From a virus, in IMG/VR virus record IMGVR_UViG_3300027708_001885, positions 1 through 64,000 of that record: DNA of 64,000 nt. One strand, 5' to 3'. How positions within the stretch are numbered: the stretch's first letter is position 1; each line of letters starts with the position of its first letter. The position numbers and the translations under genes were made by a program. Below, piece after piece: positions 50,956-57,884 of the stretch. The notes beneath the pieces were generated by a model, which saw only the letters and a program-made list of their open reading frames with translations, had not been told where the DNA came from and searched no databases.

Positions 50956-51678
50956 TTACCTGGCCCGAACCCACGAATAATACCCTCCGTGACTTCCATT
51001 GATCAGGCTAAAATGATTTAGATACGGGTGATCTGCAGGGGGATACTTCAAATCAAATTTTGGTTTTGCCCCCAACTCACTGCTGATTTCTTCTATGACA
51101 TCTCGGTCCTTGACATTCAACACATCCAGTACTAGTGTGCCGCCTACTTTGAGGCTTTTGAGTGCCTTGTCCCAGTAGTACTCCTTGGGATAATGCCAGC
51201 ACCAAGAAAACATAGAAATTATAAGATCTACGTCAGCCGGCCAATCATCGTCGGGTGACAAGATGTTGAATTTATTTTTGTCCACTTCGGGACTAGTCAA
51301 CGATTCGTTAAAAACTTCCCACAGATTGTACGAATAGTATTCTTTAGAATAATATGTTGGCTGACTAGGGAATTCAACTGTTGTTTTGTCAACTAGAAAA
51401 AATTCAATATTTTTGTTTAGATGATGCAAAGTTAAATCAAATGTAGCTATTCCGCTACCAACATCAATTACTTTTTTTAAATTGGGTACATCAATGTGAT
51501 TTGATGTTCTATTCCAATTCCCCAATGCAGTATCTTCCAATCTTTTGAAGAATAACTCTCGAGTATTGAATTCTTTCCAATGTTGCGGGCCTGTTTGCAA
51601 TTTTGCCACCAGGGATAGTTTGTTGTAATTTTGCCAATAAATTCGTTTGTTGCTGATGGGTAATGATATGCTGTTCAT
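50956..51678 (-). CDS. SAM-dependent methyltransferase
   Basis: 240 residues; LKKVIDVGSGIATFDLTLHH is motif I of class I methyltransferases, IEFFLVDKTTVEF motif II, and DVDLIISMFSWCWHYPKEYYWDKAL...GGTLVLDVL motif IV/VI. The substrate is unknown; similar enzymes accompany glycan and tail-modification clusters in T4-like phages. It sits inside the tRNA array with a 2OG-oxygenase-like gene. Confidence 0.82.
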   Translation of the reverse strand: MNSISLPISNKRIYWQNYNKLSLVAKLQTGPQHWKEFNTRELFFKRLEDTALGNWNRTSNHIDVPNLKKVIDVGSGIATFDLTLHHLNKNIEFFLVDKTTVEFPSQPTYYSKEYYSYNLWEVFNESLTSPEVDKNKFNILSPDDDWPADVDLIISMFSWCWHYPKEYYWDKALKSLKVGGTLVLDVLNVKDRDVIEEISSELGAKPKFDLKYPPADHPYLNHFSLINGSHGGYYSWVRAR

Positions 51679-51702
51679 ATCAATATTTAGTTTTATCAGA
51701 TT

Positions 51703-52248
51703 TTAGAATTTGTTTTTGTACACTGCAAAACTTTTGTACTTTCTGATACTACGTTCTATCAGCAACTTGTGCTTTTCTCTATCAAGAGAACCTTCAATAT
51801 ACAATGTAGTACGGTCTGGATCTTCTCGAACACGATGTACACACGATGTTAGATCTAATGCATAGGCAAATGGAGCATTTGGTAAAATTGGAGTAATCCA
51901 ATCAGTACCGTTATATACTTCAAGTGAATTATTTTTTCCCTGTAATAAAATATGATACCCTGCCGGCTCTGTAGATTTAATTAAATCTAATTTTTCTGGG
52001 GTAGAGTTTTTTATATCGTGATCTATATGTGGACCGACTGCTTTTAATTGCACCTTATATGTAAATATTTCTACTTTGGAAAATGGTAATTGATCAAACA
52101 ACCAGTTATATTCAACATAGTTATTTTCTTTACCTAAAATAGTTCGTGTTCTCCAAAATTTCTGTCGAGCACTAACATGGTAATCACCCAATTTAAACGT
52201 TGGGTTATTTGGTATTGTTATGTCTAGTGGAACAAATAATAATGTCAT
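51703..52248 (-). CDS. 2OG/Fe(II) oxygenase-like protein
   Basis: 181 residues from ATG 52248 (MTLLFVPLDITIPNNPTF); longer frames would run into tRNA-Tyr. VGPHIDHDIKNS (H-x-D) and SCVHRVREDPDRTTLYIEG (distal His, Arg) fit an aspartyl-hydroxylase-like jelly roll. ATAAATA lies just upstream of the ATG. One of five such oxygenase-like genes between 51 and 62 kb. Confidence 0.62.
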   Translation of the reverse strand: MTLLFVPLDITIPNNPTFKLGDYHVSARQKFWRTRTILGKENNYVEYNWLFDQLPFSKVEIFTYKVQLKAVGPHIDHDIKNSTPEKLDLIKSTEPAGYHILLQGKNNSLEVYNGTDWITPILPNAPFAYALDLTSCVHRVREDPDRTTLYIEGSLDREKHKLLIERSIRKYKSFAVYKNKF

Positions 52249-52259
52249 ATTTTTATTTA

Positions 52260-52344
52260 TGGTGGAGTGTACTGGGATCGAACCAGTCATGCCCGAAGAC
52301 GGCGGAGTTACAGTCCGCTGCACCACCATTGGTGCGTCCACTCC
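52260..52344 (-). tRNA. tRNA-Tyr(GTA)
   Basis: Class II tRNA with anticodon arm GCGGA-CTGTAAC-TCCGC, long variable arm, discriminator A and encoded CCA. Confidence 0.9.
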
Positions 52345-52349
52345 ATATA

Positions 52350-52442
52350 TGGTACCAGCGGAGAGGATCGAACTCTCTCAAGAACGCTAATCTGGCGCTG
52401 AAAAGATTTATAAAATCTCTCTGACTTCCAAGTCTCGCTGGC
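52350..52442 (-). tRNA. Class II tRNA, probable anticodon TAT
   Basis: 93 nt. Acceptor GCCAGCG/CGCTGGT, T-loop TTCGATC, CCA. The best anticodon arm GAGAT-TTTATAA-ATCTT reads TAT (Ile, AUA). The 23-nt variable region folds as AGCG...CGTT. A long variable arm is unexpected for tRNA-Ile, so either the identity is Leu/Ser-like or the region is an insertion. Confidence 0.6.
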
Positions 52443-52520
52443 ATATATAAACACACTTTATGCTTTGGGAATAACATTTCTGTTAAGCAACCATCAACGG
52501 TTACGAAGTGTGTTTATATA
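52443..52520 (-). repeat. Class II spacer hairpin (copy J)
   Basis: ATATAAACACACTT pairs with AAGTGTGTTTATAT (14 bp). Inside are AACC-GTTGAT-GGTT and AACA-GAAA-TGTT (GNRA tetraloop), giving a three-way junction. Lies between the CCA of tRNA-Glu and the 5' end of the class II tRNA. Confidence 0.6.
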
Positions 52521-52596
52521 TGGCGTCCCTAACGAGATTCGAACTCGTGTACCCGACGTGAAAGGCCGGTGTCCTAGGCCTCTAGACGATAGGGAC
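52521..52596 (-). tRNA. tRNA-Glu(TTC)
   Basis: Acceptor GTCCCTA/TAGGGAC, G73, anticodon arm CCGGC-CTTTCAC-GTCGG, encoded CCA. Confidence 0.92.
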
Positions 52597-52649
52597 AAAT
52601 TTTACTGTTAATTGTTAAAGAGCGTATGTTAATTTCTTAACATGTGTTT

Positions 52650-52678
52650 ATTATAGCATAGTTTTCTAACGGTGTCAA
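52650..52678 (-). promoter_or_regulatory. Sigma-70 promoter in tRNA array
   Basis: Minus strand TTGACA, 17-nt spacer, TATAAT, reading into tRNA-Glu. Confidence 0.82.
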
Positions 52679-52679
52679 G

Positions 52680-52753
52680 TGGTGCTCAAGTAAAGAATCG
52701 AACTTTAATTTCCAACGTACCAAGTTGGTGTACTACCATTGTACTACAAGAGC
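52680..52753 (-). tRNA. tRNA-Thr(GGT)
   Basis: Anticodon arm CCAAC-TTGGTAC-GTTGG, perfect D arm GTACAATGGTAGTAC, CCA. Acceptor GCTCTTG/CTTGAGC has two U-U mismatches, so it may be slightly degenerate. Confidence 0.8.
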
Positions 52754-52768
52754 ATTATAAATAAAATT

Positions 52769-53254
52769 ATGCAAGAAAATTATAAACCTGTTGATATCAA
52801 ATATGATAGAAATACTATAATGAATATTTTACAATCAGATAATAAAAATATTGTTAGACCGTGCTCTGTAGTAGAAAGATTTAGAATATCTAAAATATTG
52901 AATTTAAAAGACCCTATAACAAATATATTATACTTTCAAATGAATAAAGAATTTATAGGTGATATCCATAAAGATTATACAGGAGAATATTATATAACTC
53001 ATGCACTGATTTTACCGTTAATGGGTTGTAAAGCCACACATATGAAATGGTTTTTCCAAAACAATAATGTTACCAACAATTCATTGTTAGGACCGACTGG
53101 GAAACCAATTCCTTTGTTATTGCATAGTAATGCGACCTGTATAGATACTGTCAATTGCAATACTCCCATTATAGTTAAGATAGATGATTGGCATTCAATT
53201 GAAAATAATTCAATTGAAGAGGTTAGTCATCTTATAAGTATAAGATTTGAGTAA
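52769..53254 (+). CDS. Oxygenase-like protein of unknown function
   Basis: 161 residues from ATG 52769 (MQENYKPVDIKYDRNTIMN); an ATG at 52739 would start inside tRNA-Thr. Asn/Ile-rich. FIGDIHKDYTGEYYITHALILPLMGCKATHMKWFF and VSHLISIRF resemble the central beta-helix of the neighbouring 2OG-type proteins (61159). AT-rich codon use compared with core genes, suggesting later acquisition. It overlaps the dioxygenase start by 1 nt (TAATG). Confidence 0.6.
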   Translation: MQENYKPVDIKYDRNTIMNILQSDNKNIVRPCSVVERFRISKILNLKDPITNILYFQMNKEFIGDIHKDYTGEYYITHALILPLMGCKATHMKWFFQNNNVTNNSLLGPTGKPIPLLLHSNATCIDTVNCNTPIIVKIDDWHSIENNSIEEVSHLISIRFE

Positions 53255-54150
53255 TGGAGCATATTATAAATATCTATATGAAAATAACACCTATAAAAGA
53301 TTCTTGGGGCTGCACTATTGAATTTGATAATCCTATGGATTTTTTTCAATATGACAATAACTACTGGCGTGATATGTTATATAGGAAAAAAATAATAATT
53401 TTTAAACGTATGAATTTTGAATTATTAGATTTTGCAAAATTTGGAACATACTTTGGGTCACCTTGGGACAAATGCGATTACACATACAGCCGTGAAATAG
53501 GATTAACATGTGAAGATGTTGATAAAAATTATAGTGTATCTCATTTCAGTAATAAAATTCTCGGAATAGCAGATAGTGAAATGCCATGGCACGCTGATAT
53601 TCCAAACCGAAGTTATAATCCTTATCCCCATAGAGCTTTATGGATTGTTAAGAATCCCAATCCTGATATATCGGGAAAAACAAAATGGCTCAATATTGAG
53701 GATTGTTTTAAACACTTAACTCCTAAGATGAAAGAATTATTGCCTAGAGTTAAGATAGAACAACAAAGTTGGTATGCACCCGGCACCGATTTAGGAATTT
53801 ATGATTTTATTAAAATACACCCTATTACAAAAAAACCAAGTTTGCGATTAAACTTTTATAATACAGATAAAATGAAAGGTGCTTGGATTAAAAGTGTCTA
53901 TATTGATAATGAATTGCAATCTGATTGCAGTGTGATAAAAATGTTTATTGAACATTTAGAAAAAATTCCCGAGCTAGTACATTATCACCAATGGGACAAC
54001 CAGGATATAGTTATATATGATAATTGGTCTTTTTTACACGGACGTACAGCATTACAGTTAGGCAACACTCCCGATACTCAAGAACGTGCATTTTATAGGA
54101 TGAATATTGATCATGTTGCTAATGATGTTTGGAACAATCAAAATATCTGA
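53254..54150 (+). CDS. TauD/TfdA-like 2-oxoglutarate dioxygenase
   Basis: 298 residues. MPWHADIPNRSYNPYPHRALW gives the H-x-D ligands (near 112-115), and IVIYDNWSFLHGRTALQL the distal His; ERAFYRMNID supplies the 2OG-binding Arg. Typical length of the TauD/GBBH group. Substrate unknown. It is on the plus strand, AT-rich and convergent with the next gene (13-nt overlap). Confidence 0.85.
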   Translation: MEHIINIYMKITPIKDSWGCTIEFDNPMDFFQYDNNYWRDMLYRKKIIIFKRMNFELLDFAKFGTYFGSPWDKCDYTYSREIGLTCEDVDKNYSVSHFSNKILGIADSEMPWHADIPNRSYNPYPHRALWIVKNPNPDISGKTKWLNIEDCFKHLTPKMKELLPRVKIEQQSWYAPGTDLGIYDFIKIHPITKKPSLRLNFYNTDKMKGAWIKSVYIDNELQSDCSVIKMFIEHLEKIPELVHYHQWDNQDIVIYDNWSFLHGRTALQLGNTPDTQERAFYRMNIDHVANDVWNNQNI

Positions 54151-54719
54151 TTTCCACCTTCGACTGCAATATCGACAATAAGATGTATTCTAAAATCATC
54201 ACCGTTGTTTATTAATTGATGAGGCAATCTATTATTAAGCTGACTTAACATTTTAAAAGGCATATGCTCAGTAATAGAAGAATCTTCTCCACTGAATAAT
54301 ACCATATTGTTTGTTTTAAACGGTATATGAAATCTTGAATACATTTCAAAATAATCACAAGGATCAGTATGCAGACCAACCTGACTTTTTGATTCTAATC
54401 GTACAATCATTATTCTTCCTAATGCAATACCATCAACTTGTTTATAAATCCATTCAGATGCTAAACATGCATTTTTGTATATATCGGTAGCAGGAAAATT
54501 ATTTTCGCATTCTGTAATCATGCACCATTCTTCAAGTGATGTTGGCAATTTGCCTTTTGGTATTTTATTTCCTCGAATATGAATGGCTTTGCTGGTATTG
54601 AACACGGAATTCCGTCTACTAGGATCTAAAATAGTTTCCCATTGAATAGTGTTTATTTCCTCTAACGCAGAAAAAAATATACAATCAGGCACTTCGGTAA
54701 TTGTTTTAACTAACGGCAT
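54138..54719 (-). CDS. Aspartyl/asparaginyl beta-hydroxylase-like protein
   Basis: 193 residues. IMIVRLESKSQVGLHTDPCDYFEMYSRFHIPF (H-x-D), NNMVLFSGEDSSITEHMPFKM and NNRLPHQLINNGDDFRIHLIVDI (distal H and R) match the jelly-roll core of Asp/Asn beta-hydroxylases. Substrate unknown. Minus strand, between tRNA genes. Confidence 0.78.
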   Translation of the reverse strand: MPLVKTITEVPDCIFFSALEEINTIQWETILDPSRRNSVFNTSKAIHIRGNKIPKGKLPTSLEEWCMITECENNFPATDIYKNACLASEWIYKQVDGIALGRIMIVRLESKSQVGLHTDPCDYFEMYSRFHIPFKTNNMVLFSGEDSSITEHMPFKMLSQLNNRLPHQLINNGDDFRIHLIVDIAVEGGNQIF

Positions 54720-54735
54720 ATATTAATTTATGCAT

Positions 54736-54810
54736 TGGTCTCGCCACCAAGGATCGAACTTGGATCAAAAGTTTAGGAAACTTCTATTCTATCCATTGAA
54801 CTACAGCGAG
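54736..54810 (-). tRNA. tRNA-Arg(CCT)
   Basis: Anticodon arm GAAGT-TTCCTAA-ACTTT, acceptor CTCGCTG/TGGCGAG, encoded CCA. Confidence 0.88.
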
Positions 54811-54812
54811 AA

Positions 54813-54887
54813 TGGTCCGGCGTAACAGAATCGAACTGCTGTTTAGGAGGTAGAAGCTCCCTGTATTTTCCACTATACGAACGCCAG
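54813..54887 (-). tRNA. tRNA-Arg(TCT)
   Basis: Acceptor CTGGCGT/ACGCCGG, anticodon arm GGGAG-CTTCTAC-CTCCT, encoded CCA. Confidence 0.88.
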
Positions 54888-54890
54888 ATG

Positions 54891-54964
54891 TGGTAGGTCA
54901 TGACGGTATTGAACCGCCGTATCTTGGATGTCGACCAAGCACTCTACCTTTGAGTTAATGACCT
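54891..54964 (-). tRNA. tRNA-Val(GAC)
   Basis: Acceptor AGGTCAT/ATGACCT, anticodon arm CTTGG-TCGACAT-CCAAG, T-loop TTCAATA, encoded CCA. Its 5' 21 nt overlap the 3' end of the HNH endonuclease ORF. Confidence 0.88.
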
Positions 54965-55630
54965 ATGTTTATTGTTGCTTCTTCCAAAATTCCAACCATG
55001 TGGTAACGGATCTGTTTCTAAATGAAGTTTGTCATCCACTCCGTCTGTTATAAACTTTCTATTTTTATATGATGCCGAACCTGCATTCAAAAAATGTTTG
55101 CTATTTTTTCTTCCATTTATTGATTTTATTTCAGCACTATGAACTTCGCAATAACTAGCAAATCTTGTCTTTACTGGCAACTCACAGCAGATACATTTTT
55201 TGATTTCAAAATTTATTTTTCTTCCCAAAATCCAACCATCTGGCAATTCTTTGCTAATTGATATTTTTTTAGATACTTTTAATTCCGAGTTATAAATCCA
55301 TTTTGTTCCAAACTGAGTATTTCCCGACCCTGTTTGTTTTTTGCTCTGAGCTTTAGAAAGTTTTCTTCTAAGCCATCCGTATAATTTATTTGATGGGCGA
55401 TTAGCAACCATCATTACAGCGGCATGTAATAACGCAGAATTGTCTGGATTTATTTTCACTAGTAACTGATGTGCCAGATAATGTTCTTCTGGTGTAAGAT
55501 ATACTAAGTTAATTTTATCATCCTTTCCACCTAGACATCGTGGTACAATGTGATGCCACTCACCGTATTCATTTAACGTTCTTACTGATGCTCGAATAAC
55601 AAGGTTATCGTATATTTTTTGATAGTTCAT
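54944..55630 (-). CDS. HNH homing endonuclease
   Basis: 228 residues from ATG 55630 (MNYQKIYDNLVIRASVRTL). The HNH core is EWHHIVPRCLGGKDDKINLVYLTPEEHYLAHQLL. The C-terminal part has a C-x2-C...C zinc site and two copies of a W-(I/N)-x-G-R motif (DGWILGRK, HGWNFGRS), like NUMOD/SegB-type DNA-contact modules. The ORF ends inside tRNA-Val(GAC), and a tRNA-Val-like 5' half lies just upstream, so this is a mobile gene lodged in a tRNA locus. Confidence 0.88.
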   Translation of the reverse strand: MNYQKIYDNLVIRASVRTLNEYGEWHHIVPRCLGGKDDKINLVYLTPEEHYLAHQLLVKINPDNSALLHAAVMMVANRPSNKLYGWLRRKLSKAQSKKQTGSGNTQFGTKWIYNSELKVSKKISISKELPDGWILGRKINFEIKKCICCELPVKTRFASYCEVHSAEIKSINGRKNSKHFLNAGSASYKNRKFITDGVDDKLHLETDPLPHGWNFGRSNNKHRSLTQR

Positions 55631-55649
55631 ATTGTATTTACCATCAAGT

Positions 55650-55692
55650 TTCACCGTGTCGAGGTAGTGTTCTACCATTAAACTAAGGACCT
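55650..55692 (-). pseudogene. tRNA-Val-like 5' half
   Basis: AGGTCCTTAGTTTAATGGTA, then an anticodon arm with TCGACAC, closely resembles the first 43 nt of tRNA-Val(GAC) at 54891 (AGGTCATTAACTCAAAGGTA...TCGACAT). No matching 3' half (AGGACCT) follows. Probably the displaced original 5' half left by insertion of the HNH gene. Confidence 0.65.
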
Positions 55693-55851
55693 GAATAGGT
55701 TTTCGAGAGACCAGCTATCTTTCTGAAGGACTCACTGGCTTGTCTCGTATGAGCGAGTTTAAACTACCCTGTATAATTCTACTGGTGTGTCATGCATCAG
55801 CCTAATGCACTAGAATACAAGGGACTCGAATCTCTACGTCTATCTCGAAAC
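55693..55851 (-). ncRNA. Structured spacer H between tRNA and HNH gene
   Basis: 159 nt. Terminal pair TTTCGAGA/TCTCGAAA about 140 nt apart; inner long imperfect pair CCCTTGTATTCTA/TAGAATTATACAGGG; a T-loop-like ATTCGAGT just inside the outer stem. The layout resembles the permuted elements A and B, but I cannot build matching T and D arms. Confidence 0.4.
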
Positions 55852-55972
55852 TGGTGCCGCTGCTGGGATTCGAACCCAGATAACCCCCTTGACATGGATT
55901 AAGAAAATTGCTGAACGTACTCTATACAGAGTCACCCTTTTATAAGGTGTCCTACCATTAGGCGACAGCGGC
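55852..55972 (-). tRNA. tRNA with about 50-nt insertion (element E), possible anticodon GTC
   Basis: 121 nt in normal order: acceptor GCCGCTG/CAGCGGC, D arm with AATGGTA, T arm CTGGG-TTCGAAT-CCCAG, A73, CCA. Between D and T arms lie hairpin ACTCT-GTAT-AGAGT and the conserved GTTCAGCAA, then a hairpin with loop ATGTCAA. This is the class I module of A-D with its closing stem capped and the tRNA at the open end. The identity is uncertain: GTC (Asp) would be new beside two other GTC tRNAs, and A73 is not usual for Asp. Confidence 0.65.
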
Positions 55973-55979
55973 AATAACT

Positions 55980-56054
55980 TGGTGGTAATGACTGGATTTG
56001 AACCAGTAACACTCTCCGTATGAAGGAGGAAGACTACCATTGTCCTACATTACC
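55980..56054 (-). tRNA. tRNA(CAT), elongator Met or Ile2
   Basis: Acceptor GGTAATG/CATTACC, anticodon loop TTCATAC, T-loop TTCAAAT, CCA. No C1-A72 mismatch, so not an initiator. Ile2 (lysidine) cannot be excluded. Confidence 0.85.
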
Positions 56055-56136
56055 ATATAGAAACACACTGGCTTGCAAGACTCCTACTAACCTTTCGATA
56101 GATGTCGCAGTTAGTATTCAATGTGTTTTTATATGG
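56055..56136 (-). repeat. Class II spacer hairpin (copy K)
   Basis: CCATATAAAAACACATTG pairs with CCAGTGTGTTTCTATATGG across about 45 nt, with an inner ACTAAC...GTTAGT. It directly adjoins the 5' end of the tRNA(CAT). Confidence 0.55.
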
Positions 56137-56170
56137 TAGGGGTTTTATGAGTTGATGCATAAATAAGTGT

Positions 56171-57079
56171 ATGCCTAATTATACAACATTTACATGTTCT
56201 TGCATAGTCTGCAAACAACCAAAAACCTCAAAAGGTATTCATTCTCATTATCTCATTTCTCATACAGAAGAAGGACGAGCAAGAAATCGTAAAAATCGTC
56301 TTGCTGGTGGATTATTAGGTTCTGAAATTGCTAAACAAAATGCACAGCAAATTCAAAATCAATATTTAGAAAATCCTAACAAATGCAAACAGTGCGATGT
56401 CTCTCTTACATACGAGCAGCGTCATAATAAATTCTGTTCAACATCCTGTTCGGCAAGTTTTTACAACAAGGATCGAAAAGGTGTTGCTCTAGATACTGCT
56501 GTGAAACAAAAGATTTCAGATAGTGTTAAAAAGTTTAATCTAGAAAATCCTTACACCAAATCAAAACAGATGTTTAGCAGACTATCGTATTGTTGTATAT
56601 GCAACTCTGTCATACAAAACAAAATTGTTAAAACTTGTTCTTCTAAATGCAAGTCAGTGCTGTTATCAAACAACATGTCCGATAGAATCAAACAAAACAG
56701 AAGAAGTAATTATCGCAGAGATAAAAGATCTTATCTCGAAGAATCATTTGAAACTTGGTTGTTGGATAACAACATTTCTCTAAAATATGAAACTGAATAC
56801 ACTATTAAAAATCATATTACACAGAAATGGTATTTCGTGGATTTCTACTTTCCCGAAATAAATCTTATAGTTGAACTTGACGGGAAACAGCACGAAAAAC
56901 CTAAACACAAAGAAGCAGACAAACTTCGTGATGAATACATCACTACTAATCTAAACTTAAATGTTTTTAGAATTTCTTATGATGAATATCAAGCTGGTTC
57001 TAAAATAAACGAATTACTAAAATTATTGGTGAGGCAGGTGGGGTTCGAACCCACAAGGAGATTTCTCTCGCCAGATTAA
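56171..57079 (+). CDS. Vsr/EDxHD-type homing endonuclease
   Basis: 302 residues. The N-terminal part has three zinc-finger-like Cys pairs (C-S-C-I-V-C, C-K-Q-C...C-S-T-S-C, C-C-I-C...C-S-S-K-C). The C-terminal nuclease WYFVDFYFPEINLIVELDGKQHEKPKHKEADKLRDEY...NVFRISYDEY is the PD-(D/E)xK/Vsr-like fold of free-standing phage homing enzymes. The last 17 residues (RQVGFEPTRRFLSPD) are translated from the antisense of the tRNA at 57027, so the ORF was probably inserted next to, and truncated by, its target tRNA. Confidence 0.85.
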   Translation: MPNYTTFTCSCIVCKQPKTSKGIHSHYLISHTEEGRARNRKNRLAGGLLGSEIAKQNAQQIQNQYLENPNKCKQCDVSLTYEQRHNKFCSTSCSASFYNKDRKGVALDTAVKQKISDSVKKFNLENPYTKSKQMFSRLSYCCICNSVIQNKIVKTCSSKCKSVLLSNNMSDRIKQNRRSNYRRDKRSYLEESFETWLLDNNISLKYETEYTIKNHITQKWYFVDFYFPEINLIVELDGKQHEKPKHKEADKLRDEYITTNLNLNVFRISYDEYQAGSKINELLKLLVRQVGFEPTRRFLSPD

Positions 57080-57114
57080 AAGTCTGGTACCGCAGCCACT
57101 TCGGTGTCTGCCCC
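57027..57114 (-). tRNA. tRNA-Lys(TTT) anticodon on a class II body
   Basis: Anticodon arm CCAGA-CTTTTAA-TCTGG, the same loop as E. coli tRNA-Lys(UUU). But the variable region is long (CGAGAGAAATCTCCTT, a stem-loop GAGA/TCTC), and the D arm ACCG...CGGT with GAAGTGGCTG resembles serine/leucine tRNAs. Acceptor GGGGCAG/CTGCCTC, A73, CCA. Confidence 0.8.
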
Positions 57115-57118
57115 ATAT

Positions 57119-57192
57119 TGGTCCCACACCACGGTAATGATCCGTGTTTTACCGGTTAAGAGCCGGTTACATCACCTTAATGTTTGTGAGGG
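57119..57192 (-). tRNA. tRNA-Lys(CTT)
   Basis: Anticodon arm ACCGG-CTCTTAA-CCGGT, perfect D stem ACAT/ATGT, CCA. T-loop ATCATTA lacks the usual TTC, and the acceptor has one mismatch. Confidence 0.75.
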
Positions 57193-57302
57193 TTAGTTGT
57201 ATTAAATTGATTTAATGTGCCAACCCTAGACCAATACGGGATCTAGAGCGACACTAACGTTTAGCACGTTTCATATCGTTCTCCTTTGAACATAATTAAA
57301 AT
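57193..57302. other. Spacer with long hairpin
   Basis: 110 nt without ORF; minus strand AGGGTT...TAACCCT encloses ATTAAA-TCAA-TTTAAT just before tRNA-Lys(CTT). Possible processing or stability hairpin. Confidence 0.3.
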
Positions 57303-57378
57303 TGGTACCAAGAGTCGGGATCGAACCGACCACACCCGATTCTTCAGACCGGTGCTCTACCAACTGAGCTATCTTGGC
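57303..57378 (-). tRNA. tRNA-Phe(GAA)
   Basis: Acceptor GCCAAGA/TCTTGGT, anticodon arm CCGGT-CTGAAGA-ATCGG, CCA. Confidence 0.92.
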
Positions 57379-57398
57379 ATTGATGAATATGATAATAG

Positions 57399-57473
57399 GG
57401 GTGACCACTGAGAAGTCTCACTCAGACTACAACTTTCACAGAGTTGGGTGCCAATTTTACACTATGGTCACCC
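57399..57473 (-). tRNA. tRNA-His(GTG), no encoded CCA
   Basis: Anticodon arm CAACT-CTGTGAA-AGTTG. Acceptor GGTGACC/GGTCACC is extended by the G-1:C73 pair typical of tRNA-His and by a further 6 bp (ATAATA/TATTAT). The T arm (AGTC-TGAGTGA-GACT) lacks TTC. CCA must be added after transcription. Confidence 0.78.
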
Positions 57474-57489
57474 CTATTATCACATAAAC

Positions 57490-57564
57490 TGGCAGGGGCT
57501 GAAGGTAACGCTCCTTCTCACCTAGTTTCAAAGACTAGTATCTGCTCTTATCGATTTAACCCCT
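57490..57564 (-). tRNA. tRNA-Gln(TTG)
   Basis: Anticodon arm CTAGT-CTTTGAA-ACTAG, acceptor AGGGGTT/AGCCCCT, G73, CCA. T-loop AGCGTTA is non-canonical. Confidence 0.82.
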
Positions 57565-57570
57565 AAATAT

Positions 57571-57634
57571 AACAGGATGCTTATTTTTCAATTAACAGTT
57601 GAATTGGATAAGTTTGCTGAACGCATCCTAAAAC
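57571..57634 (-). repeat. Class I element C (no tRNA inside)
   Basis: Follows the CCA of tRNA-Ile as GTTTTAGGATGC-GTTCAGCAAA-CTTAT...ATAAG-CATCCTGTT. Stems AGGATGC/GCATCCT, CTTAT/ATAAG and CAATT/AATTG can be drawn, with unpaired GTTCAGCAAA on one side and AAAA on the other. Same frame as A but with a small hairpin in place of the tRNA halves. Confidence 0.7.
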
Positions 57635-57710
57635 TGGTACCCTACCCTGGTTTCGATCCAGGTACCCCCGCCTTATCAAGACGGTGCTCTCCCAATTGAG
57701 CTAGTAGGGC
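57635..57710 (-). tRNA. tRNA-Ile(GAT)
   Basis: Acceptor GCCCTAC/GTAGGGT, anticodon arm CCGTC-TTGATAA-GGCGG, CCA. T-loop ATCGAAA. Confidence 0.88.
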
Positions 57711-57715
57711 ATATT

Positions 57716-57793
57716 TGGTGCGTCCCGAGAGGTTCGAACTCCCGACCCCCGGCTTCGTAAACCAGTGCTCTAATCCAGCTGAGCTAGGGACGC
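57716..57793 (-). tRNA. tRNA-Arg(ACG)
   Basis: Acceptor GCGTCCC/GGGACGC, anticodon loop TTACGAA, CCA. A34 would need host TadA to become inosine. Confidence 0.92.
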
Positions 57794-57801
57794 ATTAAAT
57801 T

Positions 57802-57877
57802 TGGAGTAGGTAACAGGAGTCGAACCTGCATAAAACAGATTTGCAATCTGCCCCCTAGCCTTTCGGGTCATACCTAC
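57802..57877 (-). tRNA. tRNA-Cys(GCA)
   Basis: Acceptor GTAGGTA/TACCTAC, U73 (Cys identity), anticodon arm GCAGA-TTGCAAA-TCTGT, CCA. Normal-order counterpart of permuted element A. Confidence 0.92.
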
Positions 57878-57884
57878 ATAATAA

